Assembly (NCBI GenBank): GCA_913064755.1
Contig: CAJYBQ010000057.1
Coordinates: 1-11,987 of the forward strand
Direction: 5' to 3'
Length of the DNA stretch: 11,987 nucleotides
Source of the DNA: an uncultured Alphaproteobacteria bacterium
GTDB taxonomy: Bacteria > Pseudomonadota > Alphaproteobacteria > Minwuiales > Minwuiaceae
Below, piece by piece: positions 5,719 through 11,987 of this stretch; position 1 is the first letter of the stretch; the number at the start of each line of letters is the position of its first letter. The notes beneath the pieces were generated by a model. It saw only the letters and a program-made list of their open reading frames with translations. It was not told the DNA's origin and ran no database searches. The translations under genes were made by a program, and so were the position numbers.

Positions 5719-7416
5719 ATGGCCGTTCACGAACTGATCATTCGCAATGCCCGTATCCACGATGGCCTGGGGGGGCATGAGCGTCTTGGCGACATGGCCG
5801 TGGACGGAGGCCGGATCGTTGCCGTGGGCGAAGTGCCGGGTTCGGGCAGGACCGAGATCGATGCGCAGGGTCAGGTGCTGATGCCGGGCGTCATCGATAT
5901 CCACACCCATTATGATGCCCAGCTGACCTGGGACCCGACCGCCTCGCCCTCGCCCTCGCTCGGCGTCACGACAGTGGTGATCGGCAACTGCGGCTTCGGC
6001 ATTGCACCTGCTCCCCCGGACGCACGGGATACCCTGCTGGCCAATCTTTCGGTCGTCGAAGCCATGTCGCTGGACAGCTTGCATGCCGGCGTTGACTGGT
6101 CCTTTGAAAGCTTCGGAGAATATCTCGACCTGATCGATGCGAAGCGGCCGTTCCCCAACGTGGCGGCCCTGGCTTCGCATTCCGTCATGCGGACGGTCGT
6201 CATGGGCGCAGACGGGTCGGAACGCGCCGCCACCCCCGATGAACTGCAAGAGATGCAGAACCTGCTCGCCGACGCGATGCGATCCGGCGCCATCGGTTTC
6301 GGTTCATCGACCTTCGAGAACCACTTTGGCGCCGGCAACAAGCCAGTCCCGTCAAGACTGGCCGAGAAGGAGGAGTTCCGCGCCTTTGCCCGGACGATGG
6401 GCGAGGCGGGCGGCGGTATCATGATGGCGACCTGCGGTGATCGCATGGATATCCCGTTCCTGGGCGAGTTGTCCGATATTTCCGGCGGCACGACGATCTA
6501 TGCGCCGATGCTGCATTTCTCCAACCAGCCCGATCGCGCCATCGGTATCGCCCGCGCCTGCGCCGAGCAGCGTGACCGGGGCCGGTCCGTCTTTGCGCAA
6601 TGCTCCTGCCAGCCCCTGTCGATGGATTTCACGCTCGCTTCCGCCTACCCGATGCTGACCATCGATGGCTGGCCCGAGAGCGCACCGATCAGGGACCTGA
6701 TGGCAGCCTTTGCCGACCCCGACCGTCGCCGGAAGATACGCGATGCCCTGAAGGTCCCGTCGGGCACCCGCATCTTCAACGGCCACTGGTCCCGGGTCGA
6801 AGTCACCATAACCCGTGACCCGGCGAACACGCCCCTGGAAGGCCGGACAATCGCGGAGATCGCGGCGGAGCGGGGTGAAGACCCGCTGGACACCTTCTTC
6901 GACCTCGCCCTGTCGGAAGGGCTGGAGACAACGTTCACGGCCAAACTGCTGAACGTGGAAGAGGATGCGGTGGGCGAATTGCTGTCCATGGAGGGCAATC
7001 TTGTCAGCCTGTCGGACGCCGGGGCGCACCACACGTTCTTCTGCGACGCCGGCTTCGGAATGCATTTCCTGGGACATTGGGTCCGGGACCTGGCCGTTTT
7101 CGACCTCGCCAGCGCCATCGTGAAACTGACATCGGAGCCTGCCCGCGTCTACGGGCTGACCGGGCGCGGATCACTGGTTCCCGGAAACGCCGCGGATTTC
7201 ATCCTGATGGATCCGGACAGGATCGGCATCAGCAAGACACACCGCCTGAAGGACCTGCCGGCTGGCGGGGAGCGACTGGTACGCAGCGCCCCCGGCCTGA
7301 TCGGAACCTGGGTCAACGGCATTCAGGTATTCGACGGCGAGAACTATTGTGACGTGACGGGTCCGGGCACGGTGATCCGTCGGGATGCCAGCCAGTCGAA
7401 GACGAGCGGGAGATAG
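5719..7416 (+). CDS. N-acyl-D-amino-acid deacylase-like amidohydrolase (amidohydrolase family 3)
   Basis: The ATG at 5719 has AGGAG (5705-5709) nine bases upstream and gives 565 residues, slightly longer than D-aminoacylases (~480-500). Visible landmarks: an N-terminal beta-sandwich strand (LIIRNARIHDG), GVIDIHTHYD with metal-ligand H62 and H64, VIGNCGFG with C91 (the cysteine ligand typical of D-aminoacylases), H266 in an APMLHFSN segment, and SDAGAH with D433 as the expected catalytic Asp and H437. A C-terminal GRGSLVPGNAADFILMD segment closes the small domain. Family members hydrolyse N-acyl-D-amino acids or related imide/amide bonds in the cytoplasm. Where classical D-aminoacylases have a THxR histidine ligand, this protein shows ATCGDR (C239), so the metal site or substrate class may differ. 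The MscS channel gene follows after 10 bases, so the two are probably co-transcribed. The exact substrate is unknown. Confidence 0.82.
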   Translation: MAVHELIIRNARIHDGLGGHERLGDMAVDGGRIVAVGEVPGSGRTEIDAQGQVLMPGVIDIHTHYDAQLTWDPTASPSPSLGVTTVVIGNCGFGIAPAPPDARDTLLANLSVVEAMSLDSLHAGVDWSFESFGEYLDLIDAKRPFPNVAALASHSVMRTVVMGADGSERAATPDELQEMQNLLADAMRSGAIGFGSSTFENHFGAGNKPVPSRLAEKEEFRAFARTMGEAGGGIMMATCGDRMDIPFLGELSDISGGTTIYAPMLHFSNQPDRAIGIARACAEQRDRGRSVFAQCSCQPLSMDFTLASAYPMLTIDGWPESAPIRDLMAAFADPDRRRKIRDALKVPSGTRIFNGHWSRVEVTITRDPANTPLEGRTIAEIAAERGEDPLDTFFDLALSEGLETTFTAKLLNVEEDAVGELLSMEGNLVSLSDAGAHHTFFCDAGFGMHFLGHWVRDLAVFDLASAIVKLTSEPARVYGLTGRGSLVPGNAADFILMDPDRIGISKTHRLKDLPAGGERLVRSAPGLIGTWVNGIQVFDGENYCDVTGPGTVIRRDASQSKTSGR

Positions 7417-7426
7417 AGCCGACGCC

Positions 7427-8731
7427 ATGGACATGTCCGCGCTCTTCTCCACGGCAGGGGACTGGCTTTCGTCCCTTCTGGATTCCGATGGGTCGCTGCT
7501 GGATCACCTCCTCAACCGCTGGAACATCTACCAGTTGGCAATCCTGCTCGGCCTGTTTGCCACGGCCCATCTGCTGTCGCGCCTGATCGAGCCGTTCGTC
7601 GGCACGGCCAGACAGCCACGCCCCCAGGCCATCGCGGCCTTCACCACGGTGCTGTCGCATCGCAAGCGCTCGATCCTGCTGGCAATCCTGCTCTGGCTGA
7701 CGGTCCTGACGCTGCAGGAGGTGACCTGGCCCAGCCGATCCTTCTACCTGGCGATCGCCGCCAACCTGGTGACCGCCTGGGTCATCATTTCCCTGCTTAC
7801 CCGGCTGGTGCGCAACCGGTTGCTCGGCCGGGCCCTGGCCCTGGTGATCTGGGGAGTGGCCGCGCTGAACATCACCGGCATCCTGCCCGTCGTGCTCACC
7901 GCGCTGGAATCCGCATCCTTCGGCATCGGGGAGCGACAGGTCTCGTTGCTGGCCATCGTCAATGGCCTGATCATCGCATTCGCCCTGATGTGGGCGGCAG
8001 TGGTGATCAGCCGCCTGGTGGAACGGCGCATCTTCGCGACACCTGACCTGGCGCCGGCCACCCAGGTGCTGCTGTCCAAGCTGCTGCGGATCGCGTTGCT
8101 GACCGGCGCGGTCTTCTTTGCGCTGGACCTGACGGGCATCGACCTGACGGCCCTCGCGGTCTTTTCCGGCGCTGTCGGCCTCGGTCTCGGGTTCGGACTG
8201 CAGAAGGTCGTGTCCAACCTGATCAGCGGCTTCATCCTGTTGACCGACAAGTCGATCAAGCCCGGCGATGTCATCACCGTCGACGAGACATTCGGCTGGA
8301 TCAACAAGCTGAACGCCCGCTACGTCTCCGTCATCACCAGGGACGGGCGCGAATACCTGATCCCCAACGAGGACCTGATCACCAATCAGGTCATCAACTG
8401 GTCCTATTCGAACACGCAGATCCGGCTGGAGATCAAGTTCGGCGTATCCTATGCCAGCGACCCCCACCTGGTGCGCAGGATCGCGGTCAAGGCCGCAATG
8501 TCGGGAGATCGCGTGCTGCCCGACCCGGAACCGGTCTGCCACCTGGTCAAGTTCGGCGATTCATCTCTGGATTTCGTGCTGCGGTTCTGGATCACCGATC
8601 CGGCCGAAGGCGTGGTCAACATCAAGGGCAAGGTGTTCCTCGCCTTGTGGGACACGCTCAAGGAACATGACATCAAGATCCCCTTCCCGCATCGGGAAGT
8701 GATCCTGCGCGAACCCCGGGATCAACCATAG
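7427..8731 (+). CDS. Mechanosensitive ion channel, MscS family
   Basis: The start is taken as the ATG at 7427, ten bases after the amidohydrolase stop; a purine-rich CGGGAGA lies somewhat far upstream, inside the end of that gene. ATG 7433 is an alternative. The 434-residue product has hydrophobic segments at ~34-52, 82-97, 107-128, 133-154, 172-196 and 221-243. The Gly/Ala-rich pore helix typical of MscS TM3 (FSGAVGLGLGFGLQKVVSN) follows at ~246-264. After it comes the MscS beta domain: DKSIKPGDVI, then GWINKLNARYVSVITRDG, then IPNEDLITNQVINWS (~284-335), and a C-terminal alpha/beta domain to ~425. The protein should form an inner-membrane heptamer that opens under membrane tension and releases solutes after hypo-osmotic shock. 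It is longer than E. coli MscS (286 residues) because of extra N-terminal membrane helices. Any link to the amidohydrolase is positional only. Confidence 0.93.
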   Translation: MDMSALFSTAGDWLSSLLDSDGSLLDHLLNRWNIYQLAILLGLFATAHLLSRLIEPFVGTARQPRPQAIAAFTTVLSHRKRSILLAILLWLTVLTLQEVTWPSRSFYLAIAANLVTAWVIISLLTRLVRNRLLGRALALVIWGVAALNITGILPVVLTALESASFGIGERQVSLLAIVNGLIIAFALMWAAVVISRLVERRIFATPDLAPATQVLLSKLLRIALLTGAVFFALDLTGIDLTALAVFSGAVGLGLGFGLQKVVSNLISGFILLTDKSIKPGDVITVDETFGWINKLNARYVSVITRDGREYLIPNEDLITNQVINWSYSNTQIRLEIKFGVSYASDPHLVRRIAVKAAMSGDRVLPDPEPVCHLVKFGDSSLDFVLRFWITDPAEGVVNIKGKVFLALWDTLKEHDIKIPFPHREVILREPRDQP

Positions 8732-8735
8732 AGGG

Positions 8736-8775
8736 CTGGCAGATCGTCCGAGACGTGATAGATCGCTGCCAGTTT
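8736..8775 (+). terminator. Possible weak terminator after the MscS-type gene
   Basis: CTGGCAG (8736-8742) and CTGCCAG (8766-8772) form a perfect 7-base stem starting 4 bases after the channel gene stop. Three more pairs (ATC/GAT) are possible past a 2-base bulge. Only TTTC follows, so it is a weak intrinsic terminator at best and may instead shape the 97-base leader of mch. A perfect 10-base palindrome, CAGCGCGCTG, follows at 8776-8785. Confidence 0.3.
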
Positions 8776-8828
8776 CAGCGCGCTGCCGCGCGACCGGCGC
8801 GCCCGGGCATCAAGGGAGAGGTCATTTC

Positions 8829-9884
8829 ATGGCTACGAAGATCAATTCGGGAAATTTCTTCGAGGATTTCCGCGTCGGGCAGGAGCTGCCGCACGCCACC
8901 CCGCGGACAGTGACCACCGGCGATGTCGCGCTCTACACCGCGCTCTTCGGCGGACGCTTTGCACTGCAATCGGCAGATACCGTGGCGCAGGCGATCGGCC
9001 TGCCGCGCAGCCCGGTGGATGACTGGCTGGTGTTCCACATCGTCTTCGGAAAGACGGTCCCCGACGTGTCCCTGAATGCGGTCGCCAACCTGGGATATGC
9101 ACAGGGGCGTTTCCTGAAACCGGTCTTTCCCGGCGACACCTTGTCGGCGCATTCAAAGGTCATCGGCCTGAAGGAGAATTCCAACGGCAAGACGGGCACG
9201 GTCTACGTCAATTCCGTGGGCCGCAATCAGCATGGCGAGACTGTGCTGGACTATTGCCGCTGGGTGATGATCCGCAAGCGCGATGCCGCGGCCCCCGCGC
9301 CGACACCCGTCGTGCCCGACCTGCCCGACCGGGTCGATCCGTCCAGCCTGGCAGCGGCACGTATCGACCTCGCCGGACTGGACGATGCGGTCCTTGGCAG
9401 CCCGTGGCGGTTCGAGGACTACGCGGTGGGGGAGCGGATCGATCATGTCGATGGCGTCACCATCGAAGAGGCCGAGCACATGATGGCGACCCGTCTCTAC
9501 CAGAACACGGCCAAGGTGCACTTCAACCAGCACACCGAAGGCCAGGGTCGCTTCGGCCGCCGCCTGATCTATGGCGGCCACATCATCAGCCTGGCCCGAT
9601 CCCTCGGTTTCAACGGCCTGGGTTCAGCCATGTGGGTCGCGGCGATCAACGGCGGCGCGCATACAGCGCCGACCTTCGCGGGCGACACCATCTATGCCTG
9701 GTCGGAGGTGCTGGAAACGGCGGGGCTTCCCGGACGCAGCGATCTGGGTGCCCTTCGGTTGCGCACCGTCGCCACCAAGAACCGCCCGTCCGGCGACTTC
9801 GCCGACAAGGGGACGGATGGCAAGCGCGACCCGGACGTGGTGCTGGACCTGGATACCTGGGTCCTTGTCCCGCGCAGGGGGTGA
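8829..9884 (+). CDS. mch: Mesaconyl-CoA hydratase (double hot-dog MaoC family)
   Basis: The ATG at 8829 is preceded by GGGAGAGG (8814-8821) and gives 351 residues, close to the ~340-350 of known mesaconyl-CoA hydratases. The protein closely follows that family as I know it: FFEDFRVGQ at the start, HATPRTVTTGDVALYTALF, a PDVSLNAVANLGYAQGRFLK segment, PGDTL then KENSNGKTG, and RWVMIRKRD closing the first hot-dog domain (~8-150). After a Pro/Ala linker, the second domain (~185-347) carries YAVGERIDHVDGVTIEEAEH, QNTAKVHFNQ and LIYGGHIISLARSLGFNGL. The enzyme interconverts mesaconyl-CoA and beta-methylmalyl-CoA in the ethylmalonyl-CoA pathway of acetyl-CoA assimilation, in the cytoplasm; related hydratases work in the methylaspartate and 3-hydroxypropionate routes. 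No other gene of the pathway is in the window. A HugZ-like gene follows after 5 bases, suggesting one transcript. Confidence 0.9.
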   Translation: MATKINSGNFFEDFRVGQELPHATPRTVTTGDVALYTALFGGRFALQSADTVAQAIGLPRSPVDDWLVFHIVFGKTVPDVSLNAVANLGYAQGRFLKPVFPGDTLSAHSKVIGLKENSNGKTGTVYVNSVGRNQHGETVLDYCRWVMIRKRDAAAPAPTPVVPDLPDRVDPSSLAAARIDLAGLDDAVLGSPWRFEDYAVGERIDHVDGVTIEEAEHMMATRLYQNTAKVHFNQHTEGQGRFGRRLIYGGHIISLARSLGFNGLGSAMWVAAINGGAHTAPTFAGDTIYAWSEVLETAGLPGRSDLGALRLRTVATKNRPSGDFADKGTDGKRDPDVVLDLDTWVLVPRRG

Positions 9885-9889
9885 AAGCC

Positions 9890-10630
9890 ATGTTCGACAA
9901 GACTGCCATTCCCACTGCCGCGTCGACTGCGCGTGAGCCGATCCGTGGTCTCCCCACGGCAGTGCTGTCCACCCGGGCGGTTGACGATGACTGGCCGTAT
10001 GGCAGCCTGGTCCTGGTGGCGACGGACATCGACGGGCATGTCCTGTTGCTGATCTCCACGCTGGCGCAGCATACACGCAACCTGCTGGCCAGCCCGCGCG
10101 CGTCGCTGCTGTTCGATGGCACCGTCGGGCTGGGGGAGCGGCTGACCGGCGCGCGGGTAACCCTGTTGGGGGAAGCGACGCAATGTGGCGACGACCCGCA
10201 TGTTAGGGCAAGGTTCCTGGGACGGCACAGATCCGCGGCGGGCTACGCGGACTTCGGCGACTTCAGTTTCTGGCGATTGACGGCGCAGCGCGCGCACCTG
10301 GTGGCAGGTTTCGGGCAGATCGACTGGGTCGAGCGGGACGCTCTGATCCCTGATTTCGGCAACATCTCGGAACTGAGATCAGCGGAAATGGCGGTTGTCG
10401 AGCACATGAACGCCGATCATTCCGATGCCGTGGCGCTCTATGCCAACATCCTCTGCCAGCGTCCCGGCGTCGGCTGGCGATTGACCGGTGTCGATCCGGA
10501 AGGTGCCGACATGGCTCGTCCCGGCGACCACTGCCGCATCACGTTCGACAAGCCCGTGGCGACGGCGGAGGCGGCAAGGGTCGAACTGGTGCGAAAGGTG
10601 AAACAGGCCCGCGCCCGGCTCAGCGGCTGA
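9890..10630 (+). CDS. HugZ-like pyridoxamine-phosphate-oxidase-fold protein with DUF2470 domain
   Basis: The ATG at 9890 follows the mch stop by 5 bases, with a GGGGG/GTG purine stretch just upstream; earlier open frame is out-of-frame mch sequence. The 246-residue protein has an FMN-binding split-barrel part (~15-155) with WPYGSL (35-40), LLISTLAQHTRNLLASPRAS (53-72) and the family's GFGxxxW motif (GFGQIDW, 140-146). A C-terminal DUF2470 domain follows, with EHMNADHSDA (171-180) and TGVDPEGADM (199-208). HugZ relatives bind or degrade haem, and others of this architecture are flavin-binding proteins of unknown reaction, so a role in haem or flavin chemistry is inference. Coupling to mch is positional. 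The last 11 bases overlap the end of the convergent NHL-repeat gene. Confidence 0.85.
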   Translation: MFDKTAIPTAASTAREPIRGLPTAVLSTRAVDDDWPYGSLVLVATDIDGHVLLLISTLAQHTRNLLASPRASLLFDGTVGLGERLTGARVTLLGEATQCGDDPHVRARFLGRHRSAAGYADFGDFSFWRLTAQRAHLVAGFGQIDWVERDALIPDFGNISELRSAEMAVVEHMNADHSDAVALYANILCQRPGVGWRLTGVDPEGADMARPGDHCRITFDKPVATAEAARVELVRKVKQARARLSG

Positions 10631-11480
10631 CGATCCGGTATCGCACGACACGGTTGTTGCCGGAATCGGAGATCCAGACCTTGTCGCCCCGCGTCTCGAC
10701 GCCCTCCGGTGTCCGGAAAACGCCCGGACCCATGCCGGGTGCACCGGACCCGAGGGTCAGCAACAGCGCCCCGTCAGCAGCGATCACCTTGACCTGGTGG
10801 TTGTTCTTGTCGGCCGCGATGACGGTGCCGTCGGGCAGCACATCCTGGTACCGCACACCGTTGAAACCGTATCTCGGCCCCGACCATTCGTTCAGAATCT
10901 CCAGATCGGGTGACAGCAGCAGCATCCTGTCATTGCCCGCGTCGGACAGCCAGATATTGCCCTCCGGTGTGATCTCCAGGTCATGGGGTGATCGCAGTCC
11001 CTTCAACTCGCCCACGACCAGGCCATCACGATAGGCAACCACGTTGCCGGACCAGGCACCGGCGACATAGATCCGACCGTTCGGATGCGCCAGCACCCCT
11101 TCCGGCCCCCGAATGCGATCCGTCAGATCGTTCAGCCGTGTCGCCATCAACTGGGCCAGCGCATAGACGACGACCCGGTTGTTGTGGGTATCGGCCACAT
11201 AGGCCAGCCCGGCAGCGTCGAAGTCCACGTCATGGGTGCCGGACTGGTGATCCGACCCGAAACGCGCCACCAGTTGCAGCGTCTCCGGATCCAGGATGGT
11301 GATGCGGTTGTTGCCGACATCGGCCACGAACAGGTGCCGCCCGTCGGGTGACAGCTTCAGATCATGGGGGTTGTCCATCGGTGTCGTGCTCGCCGCCTCG
11401 AACTGCATCTCGAAGGCATGCGCGGTGATGGACAGGCATGATCCCAGAATGAACAGCAGCAGCGAAAACGGGATACGCAT
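10620..11480 (-). CDS. Exported NHL-repeat beta-propeller protein
   Basis: The ATG at 11480-11478 has GGAGA six bases upstream; the in-frame ATG at 11507 precedes this site. The 286-residue product begins with a signal peptide (MRIPFSLLLFILGSC..., AHA-F cleavage at ~22/23). LGSC at 12-15 resembles a lipobox but is very close to the N-terminus, so signal peptidase I is favoured. The mature part is built of repeated NHL/SMP-30-like blades, each with a pattern like 'PHDLKLSPDGRHLFVADVGNNRI'. Examples are VADVGNNRITILD, VADTHNNRVVVY, LSDAGNDRMLLL, AADKNNHQVKVI and ISDSGNNRVVRY. It is expected to fold as a six-bladed propeller in the periplasm. Such proteins are lactonases, peptidyl-alpha-hydroxyglycine lyase-like enzymes or binding scaffolds; no reaction can be assigned. 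Its gene end overlaps the HugZ-like gene by 11 bases, tail to tail. Confidence 0.85.
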   Translation of the reverse strand: MRIPFSLLLFILGSCLSITAHAFEMQFEAASTTPMDNPHDLKLSPDGRHLFVADVGNNRITILDPETLQLVARFGSDHQSGTHDVDFDAAGLAYVADTHNNRVVVYALAQLMATRLNDLTDRIRGPEGVLAHPNGRIYVAGAWSGNVVAYRDGLVVGELKGLRSPHDLEITPEGNIWLSDAGNDRMLLLSPDLEILNEWSGPRYGFNGVRYQDVLPDGTVIAADKNNHQVKVIAADGALLLTLGSGAPGMGPGVFRTPEGVETRGDKVWISDSGNNRVVRYRIVSR

Positions 11481-11549
11481 GTCGATCTCCAATCTCGGTA
11501 CGATCAAGCAACAGATGACGTCCGGCCGGCCGACAAACGCTGGAACGAT

Positions 11550-11987
11550 CTAGTTCAGGGTTCCAAGCACGGTGACGTCACCGTCGGCCCCCATGGTCAT
11601 GAAAACCATCTCCCCTGTCGAGATGTTCCGTCCCGTCAGCGCCCGGACGTTGGTGCGGTGACTGACCAGGATCAGCGGTCGGTCCCCCGTCCAGTCCATC
11701 AGCCAGGAACGCAGGGCTTCGGTCTGCCGGTCCCGTCGTTCCGGCCGCAGATAGACGGAATTCAGCGGCTGGAGGTTCCGGACTTCCCCCACGTCGAGCA
11801 GTTCCGCGGTCTCCCAGCAGCGGCACCAGGCACTGGACAGCACGACGGCCTGATCCAGGCCATTGGCCCGCAGCCGGTCGCCGATCGCCCGCGCCTCGTA
11901 GACCTGATAAGGGTCGAGCATGAAATCCTTGCGCAGCACCGGCAGGTCTGTCGCCATGCGCGCCGCGGTCAGGTAGTCGTTCCGGCC
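11550..11987 (-). CDS. Chimeric frame: TrpC (indole-3-glycerol phosphate synthase) fragment joined to histidine phosphatase C-terminus, cut at the right edge
   Basis: The frame enters from the right edge and ends with TAG (complement of 11550-11552). From 11987 to ~11880 it reads GRNDYLTAAR, then TDLPVLRKDF and MLDPYQVYEARAIG. This is the beta2-beta3 region of TrpC, including the catalytic Lys of VLRKDF. It then switches, with no stop, to DRLRANGLDQAVVLSSAWCRCWETAELL...PLILVSHRTNVRALTG, the second half of a histidine phosphatase (phosphoglycerate mutase-like). That part keeps the ETA and VSH-x-x-N segments but lacks the N-terminal RHG catalytic motif. TrpC normally continues after EARAIG with ADCILLI-like sequence. 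Both families plausibly contain EARAIG, which marks the joint at about 11880-11897. As read, neither half is complete: the barrel stops early and the phosphatase lacks its nucleophilic His. It may be an assembly misjoin or a real recombination. The NHL gene lies 69 bases downstream on the same strand. Confidence 0.7.
   Translation of the reverse strand, partial: GRNDYLTAARMATDLPVLRKDFMLDPYQVYEARAIGDRLRANGLDQAVVLSSAWCRCWETAELLDVGEVRNLQPLNSVYLRPERRDRQTEALRSWLMDWTGDRPLILVSHRTNVRALTGRNISTGEMVFMTMGADGDVTVLGTLN

Noticed and set aside
7313..8542. 409-residue open frame on the minus strand across the amidohydrolase end and the MscS gene
   Set aside because: Its product is dominated by Gln, Asp, Gly and His with no family pattern. 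It is antisense to a clear MscS gene and reflects codon bias.
9254..9889. Possible long N-terminal extension of the HugZ-like gene
   Set aside because: The extension is mch read in another frame and is Arg/Pro-rich; the ATG at 9890 gives the normal family length.

Overview
The window is GC-rich, densely coded, and holds no rRNA, tRNA, CRISPR array or insertion sequence that I can see. Gene content suggests an alphaproteobacterium or close relative, possibly recovered from a metagenome. The main pointers are a mesaconyl-CoA hydratase of the ethylmalonyl-CoA pathway type, an alphaproteobacterial-style TrpC fragment, and a HugZ/DUF2470 flavin-binding protein. The taxonomic call is an inference from gene families, not from a marker gene.

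Layout, left to right. (1) 1-407 (+): 3' end of a carotenoid oxygenase gene cut by the window edge. (2) 454-2532 (-): a run read right to left, consisting of a luciferase-like flavin oxidoreductase, a metallophosphoesterase whose TTG start overlaps the oxidoreductase stop, and a 66-residue basic protein resembling small phage structural proteins. (3) 2533-2735: a divergent intergenic region with candidate promoters and inverted repeats. (4) 2736-5561 (+): a phage-derived pair, namely a long podovirus-type tail fibre and a small protein with one membrane segment and a coiled coil. No head, portal, terminase, integrase or endolysin gene accompanies them. (5) 5719-8731 (+): an N-acyl-D-amino-acid deacylase-like amidohydrolase and an MscS-type channel, 10 bases apart. 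(6) 8829-10630 (+): mesaconyl-CoA hydratase (mch) and a HugZ-like protein 5 bases downstream. (7) 10620-11480 (-): an exported NHL-repeat propeller whose 3' end overlaps the HugZ-like gene. (8) 11550-11987 (-): an open frame running off the right edge that begins as TrpC (indole-3-glycerol phosphate synthase) and continues as the C-terminal part of a histidine phosphatase.

Most genes are ordinary metabolism. Two things stand out. One is the orphan tail-fibre/membrane-protein module set among housekeeping genes, possibly a decayed prophage, a satellite locus of a gene transfer agent or a domesticated adhesin. The other is the TrpC-histidine phosphatase chimera, whose joint falls on a peptide plausible in both parent families. 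That chimera is either a recent recombination or an assembly misjoin. I found no convincing complete undescribed system.
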